Source: Bacillus sp. (in: firmicutes)
Lineage (GTDB): Bacteria > Bacillota > Bacilli > Bacillales > Bacillaceae
Assembly (NCBI GenBank): GCA_031180805.1
Contig: JAPSLL010000003.1
Coordinates: 117,574 to 181,573 of the forward strand
Direction: 5' to 3'
DNA length: 64,000 nt
Of the stretch, positions 19,370 to 30,817 are shown one piece after another; the first letter of the stretch is position 1; each line of letters starts with the position of its first letter. The position numbers were made by a program, and so were the translations under genes. The notes beneath the pieces are model-generated. The model was not told the origin of the DNA. It did no database searches and saw nothing but the letters and a program-made list of their open reading frames with translations.

Positions 19370-20668
19370 TTATTGTGCTAAAATACTTTCAGCTTGCTGT
19401 CTAAATTGTTTTGCAGCATCTTCTGGTTTCATAACTCCATAAGCCATTTGATCAGCGAAGTTCTTTAGAAGATTTATCACTTCGCCTGCTTCAGTCGGAT
19501 CTGGTCCATTATAAGGTGAACTATGTTCCCCAGCCCAAGCGACATAGTTGAATACTTGTTTTTGTGACGGAGTCAATAACGGCAATAATGCTTCTTGGAC
19601 TTTCGGAGAGCCAGGAACACCGCGATCACCAAGCATTAATTTATTCGCCTCAATATCGTTCGTTAAGAAGTCAATAAATTTAGCAGCTTCAGCTTTATGC
19701 TTGGAGCTTTCAGCAACAGACCAAAACAAACTCGGCTTTAGGAATAGGCCTTTATCTGCATTTGGTCCTGGCAAATTAGTCATTTCAAGTGGACGATTTG
19801 ATGCTTCTTGGATCCCGACAAACTGATTAGACCACTGAATAAGACCAATAGATTGTTGTTTAACAACAGGATCATCCTCTAGTCCTTTAACTTGTGCGCT
19901 TGCATCAGGTGGTTGAATCGCCTTTTCTTTCACTAAGTCAGAATACATCTTAAAGAAATCCACAAATAACTTGTCATCATCATAGCCCAATGCTGTACCC
20001 TCTTCACTATAAAGTCTTTTTCCATTCGTTCTTAAATAATAATTAAAAGATACATCTGGTGCCGTTCCTGGTCCATTTTCAAAATAAAGTCCTTCTTTAG
20101 CTGCCTTTTTAGCCATGTCGATATAATCATCCCATGTCCAATTATCAGGAATTTTGTCTTCGCCAATTTTTTTTAGCAATGCAGGATCATATTGATAACT
20201 AAGAGCATTTACCCCACCGTTAAGTCCATAATATTTATCACCAATTTTTCCACCATCGAGAAAGTCCTGGCTGAGATCTTCGGTATTAATTTCTTTACCT
20301 AAGAATGGTTTTAAATCAGCTAGTTGATTGTTATTTGCATACTGTGTAATATAAGAAAGGTCCATTTGAATAATATCAGGAAGCTTATTCGCTGTTGCTT
20401 GAGGAGCCATCTTCTTCCAATAATCATCCCAGCTTGCATATTCAGGTTGGATTTTCACGTTAGGATGCTGTTTTTCATACATTTCAATAATTTTTAGTGT
20501 ATAATCATGTCTTGGATCTGATCCCCACCATGCCATACGAAGTGTAATTTTTTCATCTTTACTAGCCCCTGAATCCGAATTTGACTCACTAGACGTACTA
20601 TTACTATTACAAGCTGCTAACGAAAACACTATGATTGCAGATAAAACTAACAGTAACCACTTTTTTAT
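19370..20668 (-). CDS. yesO: Sugar-binding lipoprotein (YesO-like); annotated from an ATA codon that restores a complete signal peptide (ORF track starts at GTG 20629)
   Basis: LRMAWWGSDPRHDYTLKIIEMYEKQHP; reading from ATA gives (M)KKWLLLVLSAIIVFSLAACNS with SD GGGGGAG 6 nt upstream. Confidence 0.8.
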   Translation of the reverse strand: MKKWLLLVLSAIIVFSLAACNSNSTSSESNSDSGASKDEKITLRMAWWGSDPRHDYTLKIIEMYEKQHPNVKIQPEYASWDDYWKKMAPQATANKLPDIIQMDLSYITQYANNNQLADLKPFLGKEINTEDLSQDFLDGGKIGDKYYGLNGGVNALSYQYDPALLKKIGEDKIPDNWTWDDYIDMAKKAAKEGLYFENGPGTAPDVSFNYYLRTNGKRLYSEEGTALGYDDDKLFVDFFKMYSDLVKEKAIQPPDASAQVKGLEDDPVVKQQSIGLIQWSNQFVGIQEASNRPLEMTNLPGPNADKGLFLKPSLFWSVAESSKHKAEAAKFIDFLTNDIEANKLMLGDRGVPGSPKVQEALLPLLTPSQKQVFNYVAWAGEHSSPYNGPDPTEAGEVINLLKNFADQMAYGVMKPEDAAKQFRQQAESILAQ

Positions 20669-20794
20669 TTCTAACTCCCCCTTGTTCTTTTTTAATCCCC
20701 TTACATTTAATTTAGATTTATCACCTCCTCTAAAAAGCTTTAAAACCTATTGATTTTCTTTATGTTCATAATCCCTTATATTTACCTCTACTAT

Positions 20795-20808
20795 TTTAAG
20801 CGCTTTCA
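20795..20808. promoter_or_regulatory. cre-like site upstream of yesO-like gene
   Basis: TGAAAGCGCTTAAA (minus strand), 13/14 to cre consensus. Confidence 0.65.
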
Positions 20809-21253
20809 TAATATTTTTTATAAAATGAGACACAACTTTCTCTTATTGAATAATTCAGCACATCATTTTCCTTGTCTTTCTTATAGTTAATTTAATTTAT
20901 TCAAGAGTTGAAAATATCATGCGTAACACCAAATTTCTTAACTATGTTTGCAAAATAAAAATCCCAAGTAGTAACCCAGCTTTATAGCTTGATTGTTGAT
21001 TTTTGATATGACTTTTAAACTATTGATGTATATGAAATATTGTAAATGTAATGTTTATTTGAATTATAAATTATTGAAGGTTCGATGCTCAGAGACAGGG
21101 AACATATAGTGTAGGTTAATGTAGATGATTTTTTATCTTAAGTAGATGTGAAAATTAATGAAAATGCGCAAATTTATATGCTATACTGCAGCAACAATGA
21201 GAAAAGAATATATTAAATTGGAAATGCACCACTTTGATTCTAACAAAGAAAAA

Positions 21254-21277
21254 GAGGCTAATATCAATATATGCCTC
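21254..21277 (-). terminator. Terminator of esterase gene
   Basis: GAGGC...GCCTC stem with TTTTTC on the minus strand. Confidence 0.65.
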
Positions 21278-21319
21278 CTATTACATCCTCATCTTTAAAT
21301 CATATATTTCAACTCTTTT

Positions 21320-22117
21320 CTAATTAAAACCAAATCCTTGTTTACTTAGCCATGCTTGACATAAATCTGTCCATTTATTAACGATTGGATCTTCCTCAGC
21401 AAGACCTAAGCCATGACGTCCGCTCGGGAAAATATGCATTTCAAATGATACCTTTTGTTTACTTAATGCTTGTGCGAACATAAGGCTGTTCTCAACAGGA
21501 ACTGCTGCATCATCAGCTGTATGCCAAAGAAAAATTGGCGGTGTAGCTTCAGAAACATTTCTTTCACTTGATAATAAAAGTCGCTGATCTGTACTAGCAT
21601 TTTCTCCTAATAAGTTAATGATTGACCCTTCATGATACGATTCCATAAAAGAAATAACCGGATAGCAAAGAACCGCAAAATCCGGCTTGCTGCTTTCCTT
21701 TTCAATCAAATCACTTGCACTTTTGTTACCGCTATCAAATTGAGTAGCTGCTGTTGAGACAAGGTGACCCCCTGCAGAAAAGCCAAGTAATCCAATTTTT
21801 TGTTTATCAAGATTCCATTTCTCTGCATGATAGCGCACATATCTGATTGCGCGCTGCAGGTCATGTAGTGGAACAGGATGTTTATAAGGCGCAACTCGAT
21901 AATTTAGAACAAACGCAGATATACCGAGACGATTCAACCATTTTGCAACAGGCTCTCCTTCATGATCAGCCCGTCTCGCATATCCTCCTCCTGGACAAAC
22001 AATAATTGCGCCATGTTTTCCTTGCTTCTCCAATAAATAAGCTGTAATAATTGGTTCCTCTTCCCCATTTTCCCCTTGATTATAAGGCACGTTATCCTGC
22101 CATAATTTATGGATCAA
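21320..22117 (-). CDS. Alpha/beta hydrolase, acetyl-esterase-like
   Basis: IIVCPGGGYARRADHEGEPVA, GLLGFSAGGHLVST, FPSGRHGLGLA. Confidence 0.85.
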   Translation of the reverse strand: MIHKLWQDNVPYNQGENGEEEPIITAYLLEKQGKHGAIIVCPGGGYARRADHEGEPVAKWLNRLGISAFVLNYRVAPYKHPVPLHDLQRAIRYVRYHAEKWNLDKQKIGLLGFSAGGHLVSTAATQFDSGNKSASDLIEKESSKPDFAVLCYPVISFMESYHEGSIINLLGENASTDQRLLLSSERNVSEATPPIFLWHTADDAAVPVENSLMFAQALSKQKVSFEMHIFPSGRHGLGLAEEDPIVNKWTDLCQAWLSKQGFGFN

Positions 22118-22269
22118 ATGAAGCCCCCCTTAACAAGTTTACTTTTCATAGAAAAATCCTTTTACTCTATAATTCTATTTATTTCAGATTTCCCCTCTTT
22201 CTTTTCGTTATCTGCCTTAACAATTAATCCGAGTTACCTTCAGTACAACAGAATTTGTCTTCAAAGCAG

Positions 22270-22680
22270 CTATTTACTAATGACAATTGACAGTTTATAG
22301 TTTACATATTTATTTAGCCCTTTTAAAAATTCATCCAATTGTTCATTTGAAGGAAATTTACACTCAAGAAGGTAACAGCTATCTCCGCCAATTTTATAAT
22401 TATTTATTACATACTTCTGATGCTCTTTTAAATATGTATAATATGGATCATGGACTGCACTTTTTGTATAAATATGAATAAATGCATGAATATTAAGGCC
22501 AAGTTTTATATGATTGACCTTAATTGTATACCCCTCAATGATTCCGTTATCTTCTAATTTTGCTACACGAGCTGAAGTCGCTTGTCCTGTTAAATGGACT
22601 TTTTCACCCAATTCTTTCATTTTAATACGACTGTTCTTTGATAGCTCTTCGATAATTCGTAAATCAGTGTGATCTAACAT
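22270..22680 (-). CDS. Lrp/AsnC family regulator
   Basis: LDHTDLRIIEELSKNSRIKMKELGEKVHLTGQATSARVAKLEDNGIIEGY. Confidence 0.92.
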   Translation of the reverse strand: MLDHTDLRIIEELSKNSRIKMKELGEKVHLTGQATSARVAKLEDNGIIEGYTIKVNHIKLGLNIHAFIHIYTKSAVHDPYYTYLKEHQKYVINNYKIGGDSCYLLECKFPSNEQLDEFLKGLNKYVNYKLSIVISK

Positions 22681-22697
22681 GATAAACTCCTTTCATT

Positions 22698-22727
22698 AAT
22701 CAAGTTAAATGCCAAAAAGACTTGATT
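22698..22727. promoter_or_regulatory. Inverted repeat in Lrp/MBL intergenic region (operator candidate)
   Basis: AATCAAGT-N14-ACTTGATT. Confidence 0.45.
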
Positions 22728-22790
22728 TGATCTATGTATCTCGTAATTGGTCCTAGTATAAACTATACGTAGTTCAAAGAAAAGGAGTAC

Positions 22791-23558
22791 ATGAAAATGA
22801 AAATACAACTTATTCGAAATGCAACACTTGTTGTCCAATATGCAAATAAAAAGTTTTTAATTGATCCATTTTTAGCTGACAAGGGGGCATATCCGGCGTT
22901 TCCTAATTCAATAAGACAGGGGCAGAGGAATCCTTTGGTTCAATTACCAATACCAATTAACAAGATTATTCATCAGGTAGATGCTGTCATTGTTACTCAT
23001 CTGCATTTAGATCACTGGGATGAAGTTGCTAAGGAGGTGCTTCCAAAGGATATCAAAATGTTCATCCAAAATGATGATGATGCTAAAGAAGTACAGAACG
23101 CTGGTTTTCAGAATGTAGAGGTTCTAGAAGAAAATACTGTTTTCGAAGGAATTCATTTAACGAAAACAAAGGGTGAGCATGGTAGAGGAGACATCTTAAA
23201 ATTAGCTGGTCTCGTGTGTGGTATTGTCTTTCGTCATCAAAGCGAAAAAACGCTATACGTTGCTGGAGATACTGTTTGGTATGATGGCGTTCAGGATGTG
23301 ATTGAAACACATCATCCAGATATAATTGTAGTTAATGGTGGAGATAATCAATTCCTCGAAGGAGGATCACTAGTAATGGACAAAGATGATATTTATGAAG
23401 TGTGTAAAGCTGCACCTCATGCAAAAATTATTTCTGTTCATATGGAAGCTGTTAATCATTGGACATTATCAAGAAATGAATTAAAAAACTTTATAAAAGA
23501 AAAAGGGATCTCTTCAAATGTGTTAGTGCCTGATGACGGAGACTCTTATATTTTTTAA
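22791..23558 (+). CDS. MBL-fold metallohydrolase
   Basis: VIVTHLHLDHWDEV, KGEHGRGD, YVAGDTVWYDGV. Confidence 0.88.
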   Translation: MKMKIQLIRNATLVVQYANKKFLIDPFLADKGAYPAFPNSIRQGQRNPLVQLPIPINKIIHQVDAVIVTHLHLDHWDEVAKEVLPKDIKMFIQNDDDAKEVQNAGFQNVEVLEENTVFEGIHLTKTKGEHGRGDILKLAGLVCGIVFRHQSEKTLYVAGDTVWYDGVQDVIETHHPDIIVVNGGDNQFLEGGSLVMDKDDIYEVCKAAPHAKIISVHMEAVNHWTLSRNELKNFIKEKGISSNVLVPDDGDSYIF

Positions 23559-23615
23559 TGAAGAAATCGATAGAAAGTTAGCTTCCTAACTTAGCTAGCT
23601 TCTTATTTTATCTAA

Positions 23616-23660
23616 CTAGAAGTGCCTCACAAAATATAGTATGGCACTTCTAGTTTTATT
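23616..23660 (+). terminator. Terminator after MBL gene
   Basis: CTAGAAGTGCC...GGCACTTCTAG-TTTTATTTT. Confidence 0.85.
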
Positions 23661-23672
23661 TTACCTTTTCAC

Positions 23673-25142
<1,470 letters not shown>

Positions 25143-25224
25143 TCAAAAAGTTTGGCTATTTTTGTATACTTTGAACTTTTTCAATATCCCACTCATAAAC
25201 AGTGTTGAATATCATTGCAAATGC

Positions 25225-25345
25225 GAAAGCGGACGAGTTCATTAGCCTCTTTATTCTTTACTGTGCTCGCTATAAAGGTACATTCAGGTACCTTTGACGC
25301 TTGTTTCCCTCACAAGAGTCTCTTTGCTTGCACCCCAATCAACCT
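25225..25345. repeat. Decayed Bacillaceae intergenic repeat (copy 1, weak)
   Basis: GCGAAAGCGGACGAG..TAGCCTCTTT..CACAAGAGTCTCTTTGC. Confidence 0.4.
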
Positions 25346-25404
25346 CTGCTTAAATTAAGGGAAAAGCTTTAATATAAGTTCATCATACTACTGGAAAACA
25401 ATAA

Positions 25405-25429
25405 AAACTGGTCTCTTTTAGACCAGTTT
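25405..25429 (-). terminator. Terminator of RpiR gene
   Basis: AAACTGGTCT-5 nt-AGACCAGTTT. Confidence 0.85.
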
Positions 25430-25434
25430 GACGG

Positions 25435-26229
25435 CTAGTTAGGACTATGTTCATGCTGAAAACGATATGTCAATACATCAAATATCCGTAAAAGCGTATA
25501 GCTGCTAACACTGCTATTTTCAACTTTTCCGCATTGTAATATTTCATCAAATATTCCCAATTCTCGAGGTTTATGTGAAAAAGTTATTAGCAATTTATGT
25601 CCTTTAGCTTTTTTTATTTTTTCCACGATTGGAGAATTTTTCGAAACGAGGTTTCCTTGAATCGAAATGGTGATAATCATATCTTCATCAGAAATTTTAG
25701 CTAACGTATCAATTTGTTTAAATAAATTTGTTCCACATTCACAAAGCTTTCCTAAAAGAAATAACTTCTTTTGCAGCTCCACCGCCTGAACCTGATGTTT
25801 TTCAAAGCCTAATATAACGATTCTTCTCGATTGCTTTAGTTGATTGACAATCCTATCAATTTGTTCTATAGGTATTTTCTCAATTAGCTCAATATTTTCA
25901 TTTAATTGTTTCAAAAAAGTATTTGTATGTAACTCTGAATCATGACTTTCATGTATGGCCATTTCATTTGAAAAGGCAATGCTGTTTCGCAAGGAGGAAA
26001 AATTTTTAAACCCGATTCTCTTGCAAAAGCGGTTAATCGTAGATGGAGATACATGACATGCCTCAGCAACGCTATCTAATGAAAAACTCTCTAACTTATC
26101 GATATGTTTTAAAAAGCTTTTAGCTAAATCATAATTAATATCCTTATTTAGGGAATTATTTAAATATGCTAAAAGTGTATATATCAGTTGATCCAATTTC
26201 CCCACCTCTAATGAATGATTAATCATCAC
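25435..26229 (-). CDS. RpiR (MurR) family regulator
   Basis: LDSVAEACHVSPSTINRFCKRIGFKNFSSLR HTH plus C-terminal SIS-like region. Confidence 0.88.
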   Translation of the reverse strand: MMINHSLEVGKLDQLIYTLLAYLNNSLNKDINYDLAKSFLKHIDKLESFSLDSVAEACHVSPSTINRFCKRIGFKNFSSLRNSIAFSNEMAIHESHDSELHTNTFLKQLNENIELIEKIPIEQIDRIVNQLKQSRRIVILGFEKHQVQAVELQKKLFLLGKLCECGTNLFKQIDTLAKISDEDMIITISIQGNLVSKNSPIVEKIKKAKGHKLLITFSHKPRELGIFDEILQCGKVENSSVSSYTLLRIFDVLTYRFQHEHSPN

Positions 26230-26344
26230 TGAATACCAAAATTTATACTATTATTTACTAGCATTACTGTATTGAATATATAAAATCTTATAAAAAATTG
26301 TAGACAATAACTCTTTGTTTGATTTGTTAAACTTTGTTGTTGAT

Positions 26345-26465
26345 TTCAGCACGAGGCATTCGTTTTCCGCGGGAGCTTCGGGAGCCTCCTTGTAGCTGCT
26401 TTGACATTTGGGTCCCCTTTTACAAGCTACTCAAAGCAGGAGTCTCATGGTTCACTTTACTCAAC
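26345..26465. repeat. Decayed Bacillaceae intergenic repeat (copy 2)
   Basis: TTGTTGATTTCAGCACGAGGCATTCGTTTTCCGCGGGAGC..GGAGCCTCCTTG..AAGCAGGAGTCTC..TCAACAA. Confidence 0.6.
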
Positions 26466-26664
26466 AATAATCTTTAATATAGCCTTTATTTAAAAGCTAA
26501 ATCCAAAAAATAAAGATAATTCTAGGTTTCATTCACTATCTACCTATAAAAATTATCATACATATAAAGTAACTACTAGGTTTAATTTGAAGATAATAAC
26601 TCATAATAAATATGAGCATTACCCTTGACAAAATATTAATGTTCATATAATAATAAATATTGAA

Positions 26665-26679
26665 TTAGAATTATTATTA
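26665..26679. promoter_or_regulatory. PerR-like box upstream of ahpC
   Basis: TTAGAATTATTATTA, 13/15 to TTATAATNATTATAA; TTGACA at 26625. Confidence 0.65.
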
Positions 26680-26717
26680 TCAAATACTAAAATTTATTAT
26701 ATCAGGAGGAAGATATT

Positions 26718-27281
26718 ATGTCTTTAATTGGAAAAGAAGTATTACCATTCACAGCACAAGCATTTCACAACGGTGAGTTCATCGAGGTAACTGAGGAAAA
26801 CTTCAAAGGTAAATGGAGCGTTGTTTGCTTCTACCCAGCTGACTTTACATTTGTTTGCCCTACTGAACTTGAAGATTTACAAAACGAATATGCAACTTTG
26901 AAAGAACTTGGAGTTGAAGTATATTCAGTATCAACCGATACACACTTTACACATAAAGCATGGCATGACCATTCAGAAGCAATTGGCAAAATCGAGTACA
27001 TAATGATCGGTGACCCTTCTCAAAGAATTTCTCGTAACTTTGATGTTCTTAACGAAGAAGAAGGATTAGCAGACCGTGGTACTTTCATCATCGACCCAGA
27101 TGGTATCATTCAAACTGTTGAAATTAATGCAGGTGGAATCGGCCGTGACGCAAGCACACTTGTAAACAAAATTAAAGCAGCACAATATGTTCGTAACAAT
27201 CCAGGTGAAGTTTGCCCAGCTAAATGGCAAGAAGGTTCTGAAACACTTAAGCCAAGCCTTGATTTAGTAGGTAAAATTTAA
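26718..27281 (+). CDS. ahpC: Alkyl hydroperoxide reductase subunit C (peroxiredoxin)
   Basis: [26 protein letters not shown]. Confidence 0.98.
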   Translation: MSLIGKEVLPFTAQAFHNGEFIEVTEENFKGKWSVVCFYPADFTFVCPTELEDLQNEYATLKELGVEVYSVSTDTHFTHKAWHDHSEAIGKIEYIMIGDPSQRISRNFDVLNEEEGLADRGTFIIDPDGIIQTVEINAGGIGRDASTLVNKIKAAQYVRNNPGEVCPAKWQEGSETLKPSLDLVGKI

Positions 27282-27293
27282 GGAGTGCAATCA

Positions 27294-28823
27294 ATGATTT
27301 TAGAAGCAGATATAAAAGCACAATTAGCCCAATATCTCCAAATGATGGAAGGCGATGTGTTACTTAAAGTTAGCGCGGGAGACGATAATGTATCACGTGA
27401 CATGCTTGCTTTAGTTGATGAATTAGCTACTATGTCACAAAGAATTAAAGTTGAACACGCACAATTACAGAAAACACCTAGCTTTAGTGTAAACCGTATC
27501 GGAGAAGATACTGGTGTAACTTTTGCAGGTATTCCACTTGGTCATGAATTCACTTCATTAGTACTTGCTTTACTGCAAGTAAGTGGAAGAGCACCAAAGG
27601 TTGATCAAAAACTTATTGACCAAATTAAGAACATTAAGGGCGAATATCATTTTGAGACATATGTTAGCTTAACTTGTCACAACTGTCCTGATGTCGTTCA
27701 AGCTCTTAACGTTATGAGCGTTCTTAACCCTGGTATCACACATACAATGATTGATGGTGCAGCGTTTAAGGAAGAAGTAGAAAGCAAAAATATCATGGCT
27801 GTACCTACTGTATTCCTAAACGGCGAGACGTTCGGCAGTGGTCGTATGTCATTAGAGGAAATCCTTTCTAAGTTAGGTAGCACACCAGATGCATCCGAGT
27901 TTGCTAATAAGGATCCTTATGATGTACTTGTTGTTGGTGGCGGACCAGCTGGTGCTAGTGCAGCGATTTATGCAGCACGTAAAGGTATTCGTACTGGTAT
28001 CGTTGCTGAACGCTTCGGTGGTCAAGTTATGGATACGATGGGCATTGAGAATTTTATCAGTAACAAATATACTGAAGGTCCTAAACTCGTAGCAAGTCTT
28101 GAGGAACATGTCAAAGACTATGATATCGATGTCATGAACTTGCAACGTGCTAAAGGCTTAGAAAAGAAAGACCTCATTGAAGTAGAGCTTGAAAATGGTG
28201 CAGTTCTCAAGAGTAAAACTGTTATCATTTCAACTGGTGCACGCTGGCGTAATATCGGCGTTCCTGGTGAAGCTGAGTTCAAGAATAAAGGTGTGGCATA
28301 CTGTCCTCACTGTGATGGTCCATTATTTGAAGGTAAGCATGTTGCCGTTATCGGCGGAGGTAATTCCGGTATTGAAGCAGCGATTGACCTTGCTGGAATA
28401 GTCAAGCATGTTACAGTACTAGAATTTATGCCAGAATTGAAGGCTGACTCTGTATTACAAGATCGTCTAAATAGCTTACCAAATGTAACTGTCCTTAAGA
28501 ACGTTCAAACGAAAGAAATTACAGGTACTGATAAAGTGAACGGTATTTCTTACGTTGATCGCGAAACAGGAGAAGAACATCATATTGAACTTCAAGGTGT
28601 ATTTGTTCAAATCGGTCTTGTCCCTAATACTGACTGGTTAGGTGACACAGTTGAACGTACGCGCTTCGGTGAAATTATTGTTGATAAGCATGGTGCTACA
28701 AACATTCCTGGAGTATTTGCTGCAGGTGACTGTACAGATAGTGCTTATAAACAGATTATTATTTCGATGGGATCAGGTGCTACAGCTTCCTTAGGAGCTT
28801 TCGATTACCTAATCCGCAATTAA
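27294..28823 (+). CDS. ahpF: Alkyl hydroperoxide reductase subunit F
   Basis: [57 protein letters not shown]; start taken at ATG 27294 after AAGGAG. Confidence 0.97.
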   Translation: MILEADIKAQLAQYLQMMEGDVLLKVSAGDDNVSRDMLALVDELATMSQRIKVEHAQLQKTPSFSVNRIGEDTGVTFAGIPLGHEFTSLVLALLQVSGRAPKVDQKLIDQIKNIKGEYHFETYVSLTCHNCPDVVQALNVMSVLNPGITHTMIDGAAFKEEVESKNIMAVPTVFLNGETFGSGRMSLEEILSKLGSTPDASEFANKDPYDVLVVGGGPAGASAAIYAARKGIRTGIVAERFGGQVMDTMGIENFISNKYTEGPKLVASLEEHVKDYDIDVMNLQRAKGLEKKDLIEVELENGAVLKSKTVIISTGARWRNIGVPGEAEFKNKGVAYCPHCDGPLFEGKHVAVIGGGNSGIEAAIDLAGIVKHVTVLEFMPELKADSVLQDRLNSLPNVTVLKNVQTKEITGTDKVNGISYVDRETGEEHHIELQGVFVQIGLVPNTDWLGDTVERTRFGEIIVDKHGATNIPGVFAAGDCTDSAYKQIIISMGSGATASLGAFDYLIRN

Positions 28824-28858
28824 TAATCTTTCAATAATAATAAATAAATATAATCATA

Positions 28859-28896
28859 AAGTCACTTTACTGTAAAAAGTAAAGTGACTTTTTTAT
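28859..28896 (+). terminator. Terminator of ahpCF
   Basis: AAGTCACTTTAC-8 nt-GTAAAGTGACTTTTTTATT. Confidence 0.9.
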
Positions 28897-28898
28897 TA

Positions 28899-29057
28899 GG
28901 TGCTGCTTTTAAGCTAAACTTTGTAAAGATTGATTGAAGCGAAAGTGCAAGACTCTTGCTTAAAAAGCGATTCAAGGGTAGACATGCGGAGGAAGGCTCC
29001 TGGACCACCCACGGAAGTACTCCTGTAGCAGAATAAACAACTAAGCTTAACAGCACC
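28899..29057 (-). repeat. Decayed Bacillaceae intergenic repeat (copy 3) with imperfect terminal inverted repeats
   Basis: GGTGCTGCTTTTAAGCT...AAGCTTAACAGCACC flanking GATTGAAGCGAAAGTGCAAGACTCTTGC..CGGAGGAAGGCTCCTGGACCACCCACGGAAG. Confidence 0.6.
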
Positions 29058-29273
29058 TTTAATGGAAACAAACTTCACTTTTCAAAACAAAGTGCTCCAA
29101 TTAGTGTTATAATCACAAAATAGCTTCAATAGTAAACGATGAAACAATGAAATTTACTAATTCAATACTATATCCTTGAACTAATGACGCTATTGTTATA
29201 TATTGGGCTTCGTCATCTTATATAACTTATGACAATTAAATAATTGAACGAACAATAGAAAGGTGTATGTATA

Positions 29274-30485
29274 ATGCAAGAGAATCCAACATTAAAACAA
29301 CGGCTGGGATTAGCGTTTTTGCTAAGTATGCTTGGCGCTTTAGGCCCGCTAAACATTGATATGTACTTACCATCCTTCCCTGATATTGCAAATGACTTGG
29401 AGGCTCATGCTTCGCTCGTTCAAATGAGTCTAACAGCATGCTTAATTGGACTTGCGACAGGACAACTAGTAGTAGGACCAGTCAGTGATGCTTATGGTCG
29501 TAGGAGACCATTGTTAATTTCAATTACATTATTTGTACTTGCTACATTACTATGTGCCTTTGCACCTTCAATTGAAATTTTGATTGCTGGTCGCTTCTTA
29601 CAAGGACTGACTGCTTCTGCTGGTGTTGTCATTTCACGTGCAGTCGTTCGGGATAGTTTCAGTGGTAGAGAATTAACAAAGTTTTTCTCTCTCTTAATGG
29701 TTATTAATGCTGTTGCACCATTAGCCGCACCAATTGCTGGGGGCGGGATTTTATGGTTCCCAAATGCTACTTGGAATACAATTTTCTTTGTACTATCAAT
29801 CATCGGATTGATTATCGTAATCACTATTTATTTCAAATTGAAAGAAACACTCCCCGTCGAAAAACGCATGCCAAGCTCTTTCGGACATACAATTCGTACG
29901 ATGGGATCCTTAATGAAGGATCGGTCGTTTATCGGCTATGCCCTTACACTAGGCTTTGTACATGGTGGTAGCTTTGCTTATGTATCAGGTACACCATTTG
30001 TGTATCAAGGTATATACGGTGTTTCACCACAAATGTTTAGTATACTATTTGGTATTAATGGAATTGCGATTATAACGGGTAGCTTTCTTGTTGGTCGCTT
30101 AGCAGGAATTATTGAGGAAAAGCAATTACTAAAAATTGGTGTAGTTACGGCAACGTGTGCAGCTGCATTTTTATTTGCCATGACTATCATTAAAGGACCC
30201 CTTGCACTTATTGTTATTCCAATTTTTATTTATATGACTTGTATGGGAATCGTACTGACAAGCTCCTTTACCGTTGCCATAGCCAAACAAGGGCATCGCG
30301 CAGGCAGTGCGAGTGCATTACTCGGAATGCTCCCTTTATTTATTGGCTCAATCGTTTCACCGCTCGCTGGAATAAATGAAGCTTCCGCTGTGCCAATGGG
30401 AACAATTATCTTTACTACAACACTTCTCGGCTCAGCCGCTTTATTTCTATTAGGGGAAAAGTCACCTTCTCTGAGTAAAGAGTAG
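29274..30485 (+). CDS. Bcr/CflA-type multidrug MFS transporter
   Basis: LNIDMYLPSFPDIANDL, GQLVVGPVSDAYGRRRPLL, RFLQGLTASAGVVISRAVVRD. Confidence 0.9.
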   Translation: MQENPTLKQRLGLAFLLSMLGALGPLNIDMYLPSFPDIANDLEAHASLVQMSLTACLIGLATGQLVVGPVSDAYGRRRPLLISITLFVLATLLCAFAPSIEILIAGRFLQGLTASAGVVISRAVVRDSFSGRELTKFFSLLMVINAVAPLAAPIAGGGILWFPNATWNTIFFVLSIIGLIIVITIYFKLKETLPVEKRMPSSFGHTIRTMGSLMKDRSFIGYALTLGFVHGGSFAYVSGTPFVYQGIYGVSPQMFSILFGINGIAIITGSFLVGRLAGIIEEKQLLKIGVVTATCAAAFLFAMTIIKGPLALIVIPIFIYMTCMGIVLTSSFTVAIAKQGHRAGSASALLGMLPLFIGSIVSPLAGINEASAVPMGTIIFTTTLLGSAALFLLGEKSPSLSKE

Positions 30486-30649
30486 AATACACATACTATT
30501 TTTATAGATAAGCATATACGACAAGTGCTAAAATCAATTACATTTATAGACTGGTTTGATATTCTCAAGTGTTTTTCAACCCAAAAAACTTAATCCTGGA
30601 CAAAACAAATTTGGCCATGGTTAGAGCCGAATAATATGTAGCAAAAAGC

Positions 30650-30704
30650 CCCGAGCTAACACACAATTCTAATTTAGAATTACACATGAAAGCTCGGGTT
30701 TTTT
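30650..30704 (+). terminator. Two-tier hairpin terminator
   Basis: CCCGAGCT...[AATTCTAA-T-TTAGAATT]...AGCTCGGGTTTTTT. Confidence 0.85.
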
Positions 30705-30817
30705 CGGCTGAATACTTTTATCCCAGGCACTTTGTTTATTAAACTATAATTGTTTTTTTAATAAGTACTTTTAAATGAAAAAGCATAAAAATATATTTAT
30801 TAAAAAGATTTCCTTAT

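Noticed and set aside
26345-26465. Structured RNA or riboswitch upstream of ahpC
   Set aside because: Sequence fits a decayed intergenic repeat and lies too far from ahpC (over 250 bp) with a promoter in between.
29492-29824. 110-aa minus-strand ORF inside the Bcr-type gene, and other nested 60-117 aa ORFs in the track
   Set aside because: All lie antisense or out of frame within well-supported CDSs and lack independent support.
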